Below, piece by piece: positions 25,906 through 36,157 of a stretch of 59,801 bases of DNA. Numbering within the stretch: the first letter of the stretch is position 1; every line of letters begins with the position of its first letter. Under the pieces are notes generated by a model, which had not been told where the DNA came from, did no database searches, and saw nothing but the letters and a program-made list of their open reading frames with translations. This stretch comes from Oceanobacillus limi (GTDB lineage: Bacteria > Bacillota > Bacilli > Bacillales > Amphibacillaceae). The position numbers and the translations under genes were made by a program. Where the stretch lies: contig NZ_FOHE01000021.1 in the NCBI RefSeq assembly GCF_900111445.1, positions 1 through 59,801 on the forward strand. The letters are read 5' to 3'.

Positions 25906-26201
25906 ACTATATAAATAAATTTCATCAGAAAACATTTATACAATGAATGAGTCATGATGAAAATAAGGGATAAATAAGCAACAAAAAGACATGAATAACA
26001 TAGGTTGTATCATATACTACATTAAGTATTAGGAAAATAATTGCTTTTACTCACGCAACATGCCTCTATACTTCATCCAGATTATTGATTAAAGAGTATA
26101 TTGTTTTGTTTTCTAAATTTGATCTGATATGATTACTATGAGTTGAAACAAAAATCGTAGAGCTTAGAAGTCGATTCAAACTTTTAGGGGTGAAAAATTT
26201 A
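25906..26201 (+). other. Gene-free gap between tig terminator and clpX
   Basis: About 300 AT-rich bases with no open frame of note and no strong promoter match; the clpX binding site TTTAGGGGTG lies at its end. A clpX promoter must be here but I cannot place it with confidence. Confidence 0.4.
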
Positions 26202-27479
26202 ATGTTTAAATTTAATGAAGAAAAAGGGCAATTAAAATGTTCATTCTGCGGTAAAAGCCAAGAGCAAGTCCGTAAATTAGTTGCTGGCCCTGGCGTTTAT
26301 ATATGTGATGAATGTATTGATCTTTGTACAGAGATTGTTGAAGAAGAACTTGGTACGGAGGAAGAAACAGAATATAAAGAAATACCTAAGCCAAGAGAAA
26401 TTAATGAAATATTAGATGATTATGTAATTGGACAAGGGAAAGCGAAGAAAAACCTTTCTGTTGCCGTTTATAATCACTATAAGCGTATTAATTCTACAAA
26501 AAATACGGATGATGTAGAGCTTTCTAAAAGTAACATTGCTATGATTGGTCCAACAGGTAGTGGTAAAACATTGCTTGCTCAGACACTAGCTAGAATATTG
26601 AATGTACCCTTTGCTATGGCAGATGCTACATCATTAACAGAAGCTGGCTATGTAGGAGAAGATGTGGAAAATATCCTGTTAAAGTTGATTCAGTCTGCTG
26701 ACTATGATGTAGAGAAAGCTGAAAAAGGAATTATCTACATCGACGAAATTGATAAGGTAGCACGTAAATCTGAAAATCCGTCAATTACAAGAGATGTCTC
26801 TGGTGAGGGCGTTCAGCAAGCACTATTGAAAATCCTTGAAGGAACGGTAGCAAGTGTACCACCACAAGGCGGACGAAAGCATCCACACCAAGAATTCATT
26901 CAAATCGACACTACAAATATTTTATTTATTTGTGGTGGTGCATTTGATGGAATCGATCAAGTAATTAAACGTCGTTTAGGTAAAAAAGTAATCGGTTTTG
27001 GTTCGAACGAAAAACAAGAGGATTTAGACAAAGGCGAATTATTATCGAAGGTCTTACCAGAAGATTTATTACGCTATGGATTGATTCCAGAGTTCATCGG
27101 AAGACTACCGGTAATCGGAAGTCTTGAACCGTTAGATGAAGACGCGTTAGTTGAAATTTTAACAAAACCAAAAAATGCTCTCGTAAAACAGTATGAGAAG
27201 CTATTCCAAATGGATAATGTGGAGTTAGAATTTGAGGACGATGCGTTAGTTGAAATTGCTAGAAAAGCAATCGAACGTAAAACAGGAGCACGTGGTTTAC
27301 GCTCTATTATCGAAAGTATCATGTTGGATGTTATGTTTGAGTTACCTTCACGTGCAGATATCGAAAAATGTGTTATAACAAAAGACACTGTGGTAAATGA
27401 AAATGGAAGTCCAAAATTGATCTTTACGGATGGTACGATTAAAGAAGGTAATGAAACATTACCGAGAGAAAGCGCATAG
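26202..27479 (+). CDS. clpX: ClpX, ATPase subunit of the ClpXP protease
   Basis: 425 residues from ATG at 26202 ([16 protein letters not shown] is the family's usual beginning; a GTG at 26190 lies in the binding site). N-terminal C4 zinc finger C13, C16, C35, C38. AAA+ domain with Walker A GPTGSGKT, Walker [10 protein letters not shown], and the IGF loop KKVIGFGS that docks on ClpP. Pore loop GYVGED is present. It unfolds tagged proteins and feeds them to ClpP. Follows tig as in Bacillus subtilis. Confidence 0.98.
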   Translation: MFKFNEEKGQLKCSFCGKSQEQVRKLVAGPGVYICDECIDLCTEIVEEELGTEEETEYKEIPKPREINEILDDYVIGQGKAKKNLSVAVYNHYKRINSTKNTDDVELSKSNIAMIGPTGSGKTLLAQTLARILNVPFAMADATSLTEAGYVGEDVENILLKLIQSADYDVEKAEKGIIYIDEIDKVARKSENPSITRDVSGEGVQQALLKILEGTVASVPPQGGRKHPHQEFIQIDTTNILFICGGAFDGIDQVIKRRLGKKVIGFGSNEKQEDLDKGELLSKVLPEDLLRYGLIPEFIGRLPVIGSLEPLDEDALVEILTKPKNALVKQYEKLFQMDNVELEFEDDALVEIARKAIERKTGARGLRSIIESIMLDVMFELPSRADIEKCVITKDTVVNENGSPKLIFTDGTIKEGNETLPRESA

Positions 27480-27503
27480 TAGTAAATTAATCCCCATCAT
27501 TTT

Positions 27504-27578
27504 GAGACTGACATAGCTATGAGGTCCTTTGATCATTTTAAAAAGGTATCCTTCATGCTTTGTTAGTCTCTTTCTTTT
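27504..27578 (+). terminator. Long terminator hairpin after clpX
   Basis: Extended imperfect stem: GAGACTGACATAGC pairs with the 3' arm ending in GTTAGTCTC (27562-27570), with an inner ATGAGG / CCTTCAT arm, followed by TTTCTTTT. Confidence 0.7.
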
Positions 27579-27727
27579 ATATAGTATTTTGGATGATCAT
27601 GGATCTGGAGGGAATACTAAGTAGGCGCTAAGTTTTACAAGTTAGGTAATTTTTTATAAACTTTAAAGAAACATAATACATATGAAGCAAGAAAATAATT
27701 TCATAACATTTTGGAGGTACATACTAA

Positions 27728-30058
27728 ATGACTAATGATTATAAACAACTCCCCCTCCTTCCTTTACGTGGATTACTAATTTTCCCGTCTATGGTACTGC
27801 ATCTTGATGTAGGTAGAGACAAATCCATTGCAGCTTTGGAAAAGGCAATGATGGATGATCAAACGATATTTTTAGCTGCGCAGAAAAAGGTCAGTATAGA
27901 TGACCCAAAACCTAATGAAATATACCAAATAGGTACGTTAGCACGTGTGAAGCAAATGTTAAAACTCCCAAATGGTACGGTTCGTGTACTAGTTGAAGGG
28001 TTGTATAGAGGGGAAATTGTCCGCTTTGTAGAGGAAGAAGAGGAGTTCGTTGTAGAAATAAATGAACTAGAAGAGATTTCAGGAGACGAGAATGAACAAG
28101 AAGCGCTAATGCGTTCACTTTTAAGTCAATTTGAAAATTACATCAAAATATCTAAGAAAATAACGAAGGAAACGTTAGCAACCGTTTCAGATATTGATGA
28201 ACCTGGAAGAATGGCTGATATTATCACCTCTCATTTATCATTAAAGATCAAAGATAAACAAGAATTACTGGAGATTGTTCACATTCAAAAAAGGTTAAAA
28301 CACTTAATTAAATTAATTTCAAATGAACAAAAGGTATTAGATCTAGAAAAGAAAATTGGTCAACGAGTAAAAAGCTCGATGGAAAAAACCCAGAAAGAGT
28401 ATTACCTTCGTGAGCAAATGAAGGCAATTCAAAAAGAACTAGGCGATAAAGATGGAAAAACAGGCGAAGTTAGTCAACTGAGAGAAAAGCTAGAAGAATC
28501 CGACATGCCTAAACGTGTGATGGAAGTTGCTATGAAAGAATTAAACCGTTATGAAACGGTTCCACAAAGTTCAGCAGAGAGTTCTGTTATTCGTAATTAC
28601 TTAGAATGGCTTTTAGCTTTACCATGGACCGAGAAGACAAAGGACACAATTGAAATCGAGCAGGCGAAAGGCATCTTAGATAAGGATCATTATGGGTTAG
28701 AAAAAGTAAAAGATCGAATACTTGAATACTTAGCAGTACAGAAATTAACCCAATCCATTAAAGGACCGATCTTATGCCTGGTAGGACCTCCTGGTGTTGG
28801 TAAAACATCACTAGCAAAATCTATTGCATCATCCATTAACCGAAATTTTGTTCGCATATCACTAGGTGGGGTTCGAGATGAAGCTGAGATACGTGGCCAT
28901 CGTCGAACATATATAGGAGCAATGCCCGGAAGAATTATTCAAGGGATGAAAAAAGCGAAGACAGTCAACCCAGTATTTTTATTAGATGAGATTGATAAAA
29001 TGTCTAATGATTTTCGAGGAGATCCATCTTCGGCGATGCTTGAGGTATTAGATCCAGAACAGAACAGCACATTCAGTGATCATTTTATTGAAGAAACGTA
29101 TGATTTATCAAATGTGTTGTTTATTGCAACGGCAAACTATGTCAATAATATACCTGGTCCTTTACTTGATCGGATGGAATTAATCTCTATTTCTGGTTAT
29201 ACAGAAGTTGAAAAACTACACATTGCTAAAGAACATTTAATTAACAAACAATTAAAAGAAAATGGGTTAACGAAGAGTAATTTACAAATTCGTGATGAGG
29301 CTTTGTTAAAATTAATTCGGATGTACACAAGAGAAGCGGGGGTTCGTGGACTCGAAAGACAAGTTGCGAAGCTTTGTAGAAAAGCAGCAAAAATTATTAT
29401 TTCCGAGGAAAAGAAACGCGTCATAATTACGGAAAAGAGTATCGAAGACTTGCTTGGTAAGCCGATGTTTCGTTATGGTCAAATGGAGAAAGAGGACCAA
29501 GTGGGTGCTGCAACCGGATTAGCTTATACCGCAGCTGGTGGAGATACCTTGTCGATTGAAGTTTCCCATTATCCTGGGAAAGGCAAGCTTACGCTTACCG
29601 GCAAATTAGGCGAAGTGATGCGTGAATCTGCCCAAGCAGCATTTAGCTATATTCGCTCACGTGCTGATGAATTACAGATTGATCCTGATTTTTATGAAAA
29701 GTATGATATTCATATTCATGTTCCTGAAGGTGCAACACCAAAAGATGGGCCTTCAGCTGGTATTACAATGGCAACGGCGCTTGTATCGGCACTGTCAGGT
29801 CGTGCAGTACGAAAAGAAGTAGGGATGACTGGGGAAATTACGTTACGTGGACGTGTATTACCTATTGGTGGTTTAAAAGAAAAATCATTAAGTGCACACC
29901 GTGCTGGTATTACAACGATCATTATGCCAGAGGAGAATAAAAAAGATTTAGATGATATTCCTAAAAGCGTTCGTGAAGAACTAACGTTTATTCCAGTAGG
30001 TCATTTAGATCAAGTTTTAGAGCATGCTCTTGTGGGGGAAAATCATGAAAGTAACTAA
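27728..30058 (+). CDS. lonA: ATP-dependent protease LonA
   Basis: 776 residues, the normal size of LonA (774 in B. subtilis). N-terminal substrate domain ([20 protein letters not shown]), coiled region, AAA+ module with Walker [10 protein letters not shown] (about 355), and a serine-lysine protease domain with [11 protein letters not shown] (catalytic Ser) and the following Lys in [15 protein letters not shown]. It degrades misfolded and regulatory proteins. TTTTGGAGGTACATACTAA precedes the ATG. No lonB copy is seen between clpX and lonA, where B. subtilis has one. Confidence 0.98.
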   Translation: MTNDYKQLPLLPLRGLLIFPSMVLHLDVGRDKSIAALEKAMMDDQTIFLAAQKKVSIDDPKPNEIYQIGTLARVKQMLKLPNGTVRVLVEGLYRGEIVRFVEEEEEFVVEINELEEISGDENEQEALMRSLLSQFENYIKISKKITKETLATVSDIDEPGRMADIITSHLSLKIKDKQELLEIVHIQKRLKHLIKLISNEQKVLDLEKKIGQRVKSSMEKTQKEYYLREQMKAIQKELGDKDGKTGEVSQLREKLEESDMPKRVMEVAMKELNRYETVPQSSAESSVIRNYLEWLLALPWTEKTKDTIEIEQAKGILDKDHYGLEKVKDRILEYLAVQKLTQSIKGPILCLVGPPGVGKTSLAKSIASSINRNFVRISLGGVRDEAEIRGHRRTYIGAMPGRIIQGMKKAKTVNPVFLLDEIDKMSNDFRGDPSSAMLEVLDPEQNSTFSDHFIEETYDLSNVLFIATANYVNNIPGPLLDRMELISISGYTEVEKLHIAKEHLINKQLKENGLTKSNLQIRDEALLKLIRMYTREAGVRGLERQVAKLCRKAAKIIISEEKKRVIITEKSIEDLLGKPMFRYGQMEKEDQVGAATGLAYTAAGGDTLSIEVSHYPGKGKLTLTGKLGEVMRESAQAAFSYIRSRADELQIDPDFYEKYDIHIHVPEGATPKDGPSAGITMATALVSALSGRAVRKEVGMTGEITLRGRVLPIGGLKEKSLSAHRAGITTIIMPEENKKDLDDIPKSVREELTFIPVGHLDQVLEHALVGENHESN

Positions 30059-30626
30059 TGCAGAAATTGTCATAAGTGCAGTAAGTCAGAAGCAATATCC
30101 AAATGATCAGTTGCCAGAAATTGCTTTAGCAGGACGTTCTAATGTTGGAAAGTCTTCTTTTATTAATAAACTGATCAATCGTAAAAACCTTGCTCGAACA
30201 TCTTCCAAACCTGGGAAGACACAAACATTGAATTTTTATAAAATCAATGAAGCTTTTTATTTCGTTGATGTACCGGGATATGGTTATGCAAAGGTTTCAA
30301 AAAAGGAAAGAGAAAAATGGGGAGTTATGATGGAGGAGTACTTCCAAACAAGGGAGACTCTGAAAGCAGTACTGTTAATAACAGATATCCGTCATGAGCC
30401 AACTAGAGATGATATTCAAATGTATGATTTCCTCAAACATTTTGATTTACCAGTAGTCATTGTGGCTACAAAACTAGATAAGATTCCTAAAGGAAAACGA
30501 TCAAAGCATTTAAAACGAACAATCCAAACGTTACAAGTTGAGCAAGGGGACATCGTCCTTCCTTTCTCAGCTGAAACAGGAGAAGGTAAAGAAGAAGCAT
30601 GGGGAATCTTAAAAAAATATCTTTAG
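30045..30626 (+). CDS. ysxC: Ribosome-assembly GTPase YsxC/EngB
   Basis: 193 residues from ATG at 30045, which overlaps the lonA end by 14 bases; [18 protein letters not shown] is the family's usual beginning. G1 GRSNVGKS, G2 region [11 protein letters not shown]3 DVPGYGYAK and G4 TKLDK are all present. Essential GTPase needed for a late step of 50S subunit maturation. Translation is coupled to lonA, as in Bacillus. A terminator follows 7 bases after the stop. Confidence 0.96.
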   Translation: MKVTNAEIVISAVSQKQYPNDQLPEIALAGRSNVGKSSFINKLINRKNLARTSSKPGKTQTLNFYKINEAFYFVDVPGYGYAKVSKKEREKWGVMMEEYFQTRETLKAVLLITDIRHEPTRDDIQMYDFLKHFDLPVVIVATKLDKIPKGKRSKHLKRTIQTLQVEQGDIVLPFSAETGEGKEEAWGILKKYL

Positions 30627-30633
30627 TAATAAG

Positions 30634-30666
30634 AACCTATTCATTCTAAATGGATAGGTTTTTTGA
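30634..30666 (+). terminator. Terminator after ysxC
   Basis: Twelve-pair stem AACCTATTCATT / AATGGATAGGTT with one G-T pair, loop CTA, then six T. Confidence 0.9.
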
Positions 30667-31123
30667 TGTTTTCGAGGTTCACGAAGCTAATCTATCCATT
30701 TTTAAAAAGGCAGTTCCCCCTCGGCTCACGTAGCACATTCGGCGCAATTATATTTATGAGGTGAGTATATACGTATATCTAGCGAAACGACTAAGTATGT
30801 ATTCATGCTAAACGACGATAGATAGGTGACCCATTATCGAAAGCAAATACTATGGGTGGACGAACCAGACATTTCACTTTGAATGGCCCACACTTAACCT
30901 TATAGGTTTGAAGTGGGGCAGGACATCGCGTTTAAGTCAGTCTGCTAGCTATGTGCAGGAAAACCTCCCTATATCAAACTCGGATTTCTAGTGTCTTTTT
31001 CTGAAAATTTCAAGCATGCTGGAGGTATAAATAGAATCGCAAAGGATATATAAGGTTCTGGGATTTATTTCATATTAATAAATCAATATCCAAATGAATA
31101 AAAATATATTAAAGAATATGCCA
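30667..31123. other. Gene-free interval with one large imperfect hairpin
   Basis: No open reading frame is convincing. A hairpin at 30887-30918 pairs CCCACACTTAACCT with AGGTTTGAAGTGGGG, with small bulges and a short TAT loop. GC-rich words (CCCCTCGGCTCACGTAGC near 30718) stand out against the AT-rich background and look like debris of a repeat. No function assigned. Confidence 0.4.
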
Positions 31124-31153
31124 TTGGTTGTTTATGTATAGTCTTGGTATACT
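31124..31153 (+). promoter_or_regulatory. Promoter candidate for amino-acid transporter
   Basis: TTGGTT (31124-31129), 18-base spacer, TATACT (31148-31153). An alternative TATAAT at 31154-31159 lacks a matching -35. Confidence 0.4.
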
Positions 31154-31244
31154 TATAATGAAAATGTGCGAGTGTTAATATTATTCCGTATTTTCTATTA
31201 ATACATACGCACGAAAAACTCAAAGAGAGGGATGTTTCAACGGA

Positions 31245-32060
31245 ATGAGAAAACTGAAAATTGCATTATTTCTCGCTATGTTTATATTTGTGTTGGCTGC
31301 ATGTGGAACAGATAGTTCATCTAATGGTGATGATGGAGAAGGTAATACGAATAATGGATCCGAATTTGATTTGATCGAGGATGGAAAACTTACTTTTGCT
31401 GCATCCGGTGAGTTTAAACCATTCAGTTATATGGATGGAAATAAAATGATCGGCTATGATATTGCCGTAGCAGAAGCAATTGCTGATAAATTAGGATTAG
31501 AAGCTGTACAGCAGAAGGCTAAATTTGATGGAATTGTAACAGGAGTAAAAGAAGGGCGTTATGATATTGCTGTTGCTAGCCATACCATTACCGATGAACG
31601 TTTAGAAGAGGTTAATTTTTCAGATCCGTACTATTATTCTGGTCCGGTTATCTATACTAGACCAGACAGTGATATTAACACAGCAGAAGATTTAAATGGA
31701 AAGGAAATTTCTGTATCAAGGGGATCCACATATGTGGAAATGGCACAAGAATATACTGATAATATTCCTAAAGTAGATAGTGATGTTGTAGCGCTACAGT
31801 CATTAGCGTCGGGACACCATGATGCCGTAATAACAGACGATATCACTGGCCAAACAGCAATTGAAAATGGCTTAGAAATAGAGAACCGTGGCCAGTTAGG
31901 TGTTAGTGAACAAGCGGTTGCAGTAAGTAAAGAAAAAGAAGCTTTATTAGAATCAATTAATGAGGCTTTACAAGAGCTAAAAGAGAGTGGGGAATTGGCT
32001 GAGCTTGCTGAAGAATGGATTGGAGTAGATATAACGCAGGAACCTGAAGAGTTAGAATAA
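31245..32060 (+). CDS. Polar amino-acid ABC transporter, substrate-binding lipoprotein
   Basis: 271 residues. Signal peptide with lipobox VLAACG, lipidated Cys about 20, then a Ser/Gly/Asn-rich spacer. Family 3 solute-binding fold: FAASGEFKPFSYMDGNKMIG, YDIAVAEAIADKLGLE, FDGIVTGVKEGRYDIAVASH, and NTAEDLNGKEISVSRGSTYV. It would capture a polar amino acid (arginine, glutamine, cystine or similar) at the outer membrane face and deliver it to the permease. The exact substrate cannot be told. First gene of a three-gene operon placed between ysxC and the hem genes. Confidence 0.92.
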   Translation: MRKLKIALFLAMFIFVLAACGTDSSSNGDDGEGNTNNGSEFDLIEDGKLTFAASGEFKPFSYMDGNKMIGYDIAVAEAIADKLGLEAVQQKAKFDGIVTGVKEGRYDIAVASHTITDERLEEVNFSDPYYYSGPVIYTRPDSDINTAEDLNGKEISVSRGSTYVEMAQEYTDNIPKVDSDVVALQSLASGHHDAVITDDITGQTAIENGLEIENRGQLGVSEQAVAVSKEKEALLESINEALQELKESGELAELAEEWIGVDITQEPEELE

Positions 32061-32069
32061 AGTAAGATT

Positions 32070-32099
32070 CAAATGTGCGCAGATTGATGCGCACATTTG
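32070..32099 (+). terminator. Strong intercistronic hairpin without T run
   Basis: Perfect 11-pair stem CAAATGTGCGC / GCGCACATTTG with loop AGATTGAT, between binding protein and permease genes. It lacks the T run of a true terminator, so it may protect the 5' message or reduce read-through. Confidence 0.65.
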
Positions 32100-32123
32100 T
32101 CCTTCACAAAGGAGTTGACCTTT

Positions 32124-32777
32124 TTGTCTCATTTAATAGAAGTATTTATTGATACCTACGACCTATTTTTAAATGGGTTATGGATTACATTGAAGCTTTC
32201 AGCAGCTTCGTTATTTATTGCTTTTTTTATTGGTTTGTTTTTTGCAATCTTAAAAATATCGAATATTAAAATTTTAGAATGGATAGCAGACGCCTATATT
32301 TGGTTAGTTCGTGGGACACCGTTAATTGTTCAAATTTTTGTTTTATATTATGGTTTAGTTGAGATTGTTTTAATTCCAATGTTTTGGGCTGGGGCAGCTG
32401 GACTAGCGTTTCATAGTGGAGCCTATATTGCGGAGATTATTCGTGGAGCTATTCAATCGATCGATAAAGGGCAAATGGAAGCTGGGAGATCTCTTGGAAT
32501 GACTACGGGGAAGACGATGAAACGAATTATTTTACCACAAGCATTTCGCCGAGCGGTTCCTTCGTTAGGTAACCAGTTTATCATTGGTATTAAAGACTCC
32601 TCGCTTGTTTCATTCATCGGATTACAAGAGATATTCGGTGTTGCAAGTTCAGGAGGCTCCAATAACTTTGATTACTTAACCTATTACTTTATTGCTGCAA
32701 TTTATTATTTAGTCATTGTACTTGCCTTAACATTGATTGTGAATTATATCGAAAATAGAATGGCTAAAAGTGATTAG
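32124..32777 (+). CDS. Polar amino-acid ABC transporter, permease
   Basis: 217 residues from TTG at 32124, nine bases after AAAGGAG; a longer frame from 32097 would start inside the hairpin. HisM/GlnP-type permease with about five membrane spans. The EAA motif that contacts the ATPase is [20 protein letters not shown], and the N-terminal signature is [20 protein letters not shown]. It is followed after 14 bases by the ATPase gene. Confidence 0.9.
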   Translation: MSHLIEVFIDTYDLFLNGLWITLKLSAASLFIAFFIGLFFAILKISNIKILEWIADAYIWLVRGTPLIVQIFVLYYGLVEIVLIPMFWAGAAGLAFHSGAYIAEIIRGAIQSIDKGQMEAGRSLGMTTGKTMKRIILPQAFRRAVPSLGNQFIIGIKDSSLVSFIGLQEIFGVASSGGSNNFDYLTYYFIAAIYYLVIVLALTLIVNYIENRMAKSD

Positions 32778-32791
32778 AGAGGAGGACTGGC

Positions 32792-33529
32792 ATGAACACC
32801 AACGAAATGATTAGGGTTGAAAAATTAAATAAATTCTTTGGAGACTTACATGTTTTAAAGGATATTGATTTAAAAGTAAATGAAAGTGATGTAGTAGTAC
32901 TTGTTGGAGCGAGTGGTTCTGGAAAAAGTACGCTTCTGCGTTGCCTCAACTTTTTAGAAATAAAAAATGACGGAAAAATTATCATTGATGGGGAACAAGT
33001 AGAAAAAGAAACGCATGACTTAAATAAGATACGTGAGCGTGTTGGGATGGTTTTTCAACACTTCAATTTGTTCCCTCATAAAACCGTGATTGAAAATGTC
33101 ATTGAAGCCCCGACACAAGTGAAAGGTATTGCGAAATCTAAAGCGATCCAAGAAGGGAAAGAATTACTTGACAAAGTAGGTTTGGGTGATAAATATGATG
33201 TTTATCCGTCTACTTTATCCGGCGGACAGAAACAACGCGTTGCGATTGCTAGAGCCCTAGCCATGAAACCAGATGTAATGCTGTTCGATGAGCCTACTTC
33301 AGCTTTGGATCCTGAATTAGTTGGAGAAGTACTTGCAACGATGAAGGAATTGGCTGAAGAAGGCATGACAATGGTGGTTGTGACGCATGAGATGGGGTTT
33401 GCGCGAGAAGTTGGCGATTGGGTTGTATATATGCATGATGGCAAAATCGTAGAATATGGTCATCCAAGTGAATTATTTGATAACCCTAAAGAAGAGCGTA
33501 CCAAAGCTTTTCTAAGTTCCATTTTGTAA
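32792..33529 (+). CDS. Polar amino-acid ABC transporter, ATP-binding subunit
   Basis: 245 residues, the size of GlnQ/ArtR/HisP proteins. Walker [11 protein letters not shown]-loop [12 protein letters not shown], signature [14 protein letters not shown], Walker [15 protein letters not shown] and switch His in [13 protein letters not shown]. The sequence after the signature is that of the polar amino-acid subfamily. GAGAGGAGGACTGGC precedes the ATG. Last gene of the operon; no terminator with T run is visible before the repeat region. Confidence 0.95.
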   Translation: MNTNEMIRVEKLNKFFGDLHVLKDIDLKVNESDVVVLVGASGSGKSTLLRCLNFLEIKNDGKIIIDGEQVEKETHDLNKIRERVGMVFQHFNLFPHKTVIENVIEAPTQVKGIAKSKAIQEGKELLDKVGLGDKYDVYPSTLSGGQKQRVAIARALAMKPDVMLFDEPTSALDPELVGEVLATMKELAEEGMTMVVVTHEMGFAREVGDWVVYMHDGKIVEYGHPSELFDNPKEERTKAFLSSIL

Positions 33530-33732
33530 GGATAAGAATTAAGTATTACACCATCAGCCGATTACTAGAATATCAATTTTTTAGTACGTGATATATTATA
33601 TCGACTTTGAATGAAGTTTAACAATGACCTTCCTATCATTAGATCTCGTCATCCGTCAGTGGTGGAATAAAACAAGATTCAACGAAAAACCATTAGGTCT
33701 AAATAGTGGAATGAGGGTCATCATCTTAGATG
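33530..33732. other. Gene-free interval after the transporter
   Basis: AT-rich, no open frame and no clear terminator. Contains AATAGTGGAATGAGGGTC near its end, which already resembles the repeat that follows. Confidence 0.35.
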
Positions 33733-33917
33733 AAGTGGAACCCCATTCCACTAAATGAACGAAATAATTCGTCTAGAGCATGGTTTTGGTTCCTCATTCC
33801 TTTATTTACCTTTATCCAGTACAATTTTCGCTAATTTATGTCTAATAGCGGAATGAGGATCATCATACTCATTGTTTGGGCTGTATTTTTGCTATTTAGA
33901 GGAACCACGATCCTCGT
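33733..33917 (+). repeat. Dispersed repeat, copy A (inverted match to 41223-41408)
   Basis: About 185 bases that align with the reverse complement of 41223-41408. Shared words include GAGCATGGTTTTGGTTCCTC, ATTCCTTTATT, GGAATGAGGATCATCATACT, TTGTTTGGGCTGT and GGAACCACGATCCTC. Both copies are in gene-free sequence. Short palindromic GGAATGAGGATC / GATCCTCATTCC words recur within them. Confidence 0.8.
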
Positions 33918-34024
33918 TATTCCAACATAGTTAATAAACCAAAACCCATCCGACGATATTTTAAGGGGGGAGAGTTTCAAATGGTGGATGGGATTAACTT
34001 TTCCCATTCTTAGCTTATAAGCAT

Positions 34025-34058
34025 AAAAATAATCCAGTCCATGCGACTGGATTATTTT
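34025..34058 (-). terminator. Terminator of LiaI-like membrane protein gene
   Basis: On the minus strand the stop codon is followed by a stem TAATCCAGT / ACTGGATTA around loop CGCATGG, then TTTTTATG. It is also T-rich on the plus strand. Confidence 0.75.
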
Positions 34059-34534
34059 TTCTTTTTTAAGACATATACTCCAACTATAATAAGTGCAATT
34101 GGCCAGTATGTTTCCAAAAATTGAATGATCGGATAAATCCAATGGAAGGTACTGGGTAATTGAATTGAAAAAATCATGATAACCGAAATTCCTATTAAGA
34201 TAATACTCGTCAACAGCCCCTGTTTCGTTTTTACATAACGAATAAGAAACGCGATTCCTACAATTAACGGGTACACTGCCCAATGGTCGATCCAAAAACG
34301 GTAATGCTCCAAACCATGAAAATGAATTCCTAAACCAAGAAGAAGTGTTCCAGTAAATAAATTTTGATAATCTTTGGAACGATAACTATATATTAAAAAT
34401 GCGATCCCTATGATAATCAATAATGTAGGCCACGAATAAAAATCCGTGAAGATAGGTACTTTCAATTGCTTTAGTAAAAAATATAGGCCAAAGCCTACTA
34501 ACAAATAACCAATAAATGGATTCGACTTCTTCAT
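34052..34534 (-). CDS. Small polytopic membrane protein, LiaI/LiaF-TM-like
   Basis: 160 residues from ATG at 34534 with AGAGGTGATCGAC before it. Four to six membrane segments arranged as short hairpins (GYLLVGFGLYFLLKQL; WPTLLIIIGIAFLIYSY; LFTGTLLLGLGIHF; LLTSIILIGISVIMIFSIQL; YWPIALIIVGVYVL), ending KKKK. The repeated phrase W/YP-LIIIG-AFLI resembles LiaI/LiaF transmembrane domains that monitor cell envelope stress. Function is therefore only suggested. It is convergent with nothing and reads against the flow of the transporter and hem genes. Confidence 0.75.
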   Translation of the reverse strand: MKKSNPFIGYLLVGFGLYFLLKQLKVPIFTDFYSWPTLLIIIGIAFLIYSYRSKDYQNLFTGTLLLGLGIHFHGLEHYRFWIDHWAVYPLIVGIAFLIRYVKTKQGLLTSIILIGISVIMIFSIQLPSTFHWIYPIIQFLETYWPIALIIVGVYVLKKKK

Positions 34535-34686
34535 GTCGATCACCTCTTTCAACATTCAGTCTGATTTCTTGCTTCTTATAGGTTGTTATGATAGAGTACA
34601 ATCGAGTTCGAACATAATATACGTTTTATCCTATCATATTGTTTCAAATTATGTTCACAAATTAAGAAAATGTGTATAATTACCTA

Positions 34687-34695
34687 TGTTATAAT
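34687..34695 (+). promoter_or_regulatory. Extended -10 promoter for hem operon
   Basis: TGTTATAAT, an extended -10 element, 75 bases before hemA. No good -35 at 17 bases. A PerR box, known for this operon in B. subtilis, is not convincing here. Confidence 0.45.
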
Positions 34696-34769
34696 AGATT
34701 GTGCATAATAAGTGTGAGTTCAAATTTTATTCTTTTTGAACCTCTTGTTTTAATGGAGGAGAGATAAAG

Positions 34770-36143
34770 GTGCATATACTCAAAGTTGGCTTCAACTATA
34801 AAACTGCTCCAGTAGAGATTAGAGAGAAACTTTCATTTTCAGAGGAATCCCTACAGGAAGCAATGACTGAACTGAAAAAGCAAAAAAGTATTTTAGAAAA
34901 TGTAATTGTTTCTACTTGTAATCGTACAGAAATATATGCAGTTGTAGATCAACTCCATACTGGACGTTATTATATTAAGCAATTTTTAGCCGATTGGTTT
35001 GCTATTGATAAAGAAGAATTTTCTACGTATTTACGAATTACAGAAGATGACGGAGCCCTGGAACATTTATTCCGTGTTTCTTCTGGTTTAGATTCCATGG
35101 TACTAGGAGAAACTCAAATCCTTGGACAGGTTAAGCAATCCTTCTTAACCTCCCAAAAAATTCAAGCTACAGGAACCATTTTTAATGAGTTATTCAAACA
35201 AGCAATTACATTTGCCAAACGAACGCAAAAAGAAACAGCCATTGGTGAGCATGCTGTTTCTGTAAGTTATGCTGCTGTTGAACTGGCTAAAAAGATTTTT
35301 GGAGAGCTACAGGAAAAACATGTTGTCATTTTAGGCGCTGGTAAAATGGGGGAACTTGCTGCAAAAAATTTGCAAGGCTCCGGAGCAACTAAAATAACCG
35401 TTGTTAATCGTACGTATGCCAAAGCAGAGCAATTAGCGGAAAAGTTCGAGGCAAAGGCAGGTCACATAGATGACCTACAGGATGTAATGCTTACAGCAGA
35501 TATATTAATTAGCTCAACCGGATCAGAGAATGTTGTGTTGACGCAAGCAGACTTAACTCCTATCCAAAAGAAACGAAAAGGAAAACCATTATTTTTGGTC
35601 GATATTGCTGTACCAAGGGATTTAGATCCTGCTATCAGTACATTGGATAATGTGTTCCTATATGATATTGATGATTTACAACATATTGTTGATCAGAATT
35701 TAGAAGCAAGAAAACAGGCTGCAGAAAAAATAGAACTGATGCTAGAGCAAGAAATTGTTACGTTTAATGAATGGTTAAAAACATTAGGCGTTGTGCCAGT
35801 TATTTCAGCTTTACGGAAGAAAGCATTATCTATTCAATCTGAAACAATGAAAAGTATTGAAAGAAAAATGCCCGATTTGACGGATAGAGAGAAAAAAGTT
35901 CTTAATAAACACACGAAAAGTATTATTAATCAGCTTTTAAAAGAGCCGATTACGCAAGCAAAAGAACTTGCTGCAGGAGAACAAGCGGAAGAAGCACTTG
36001 ATTTATTTATAAATATTTTTGGAATTGAAGAAGAGGTTAAAGAAGAAGTAATTAATCAAGCAAAAAAAAATGAAACTGTGATAAAAGTAAGTCAAGATGA
36101 TAAAGTGTCCTTTCCATTATTTGAAAAACTAGCAGGTCGTTAA
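34770..36143 (+). CDS. hemA: Glutamyl-tRNA reductase
   Basis: 457 residues from GTG after GGAGGAGAGATAAAG. First committed step of C5 heme synthesis: NADPH reduction of Glu-tRNA to glutamate-1-semialdehyde. Catalytic Cys50 lies in STCNRTE; the nucleotide-binding turn is [15 protein letters not shown]; the C-terminal dimerisation helices run from about 310 to the end. Length is slightly above the B. subtilis enzyme (455). First gene of hemAXCDBL; regulation by HemX-mediated turnover, as known in Bacillus, is possible. Confidence 0.98.
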   Translation: MHILKVGFNYKTAPVEIREKLSFSEESLQEAMTELKKQKSILENVIVSTCNRTEIYAVVDQLHTGRYYIKQFLADWFAIDKEEFSTYLRITEDDGALEHLFRVSSGLDSMVLGETQILGQVKQSFLTSQKIQATGTIFNELFKQAITFAKRTQKETAIGEHAVSVSYAAVELAKKIFGELQEKHVVILGAGKMGELAAKNLQGSGATKITVVNRTYAKAEQLAEKFEAKAGHIDDLQDVMLTADILISSTGSENVVLTQADLTPIQKKRKGKPLFLVDIAVPRDLDPAISTLDNVFLYDIDDLQHIVDQNLEARKQAAEKIELMLEQEIVTFNEWLKTLGVVPVISALRKKALSIQSETMKSIERKMPDLTDREKKVLNKHTKSIINQLLKEPITQAKELAAGEQAEEALDLFINIFGIEEEVKEEVINQAKKNETVIKVSQDDKVSFPLFEKLAGR

Positions 36144-36157
36144 GAGGGGATTTCCCT

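Noticed and set aside
33831-34295. 154-residue open frame on the minus strand
   Set aside because: It overlaps the LiaI-like gene in another frame and the dispersed repeat; no binding site and no protein-like composition.
34670-34710. PerR box in the hem promoter
   Set aside because: The right half of the expected palindrome does not match; only an extended -10 is left.
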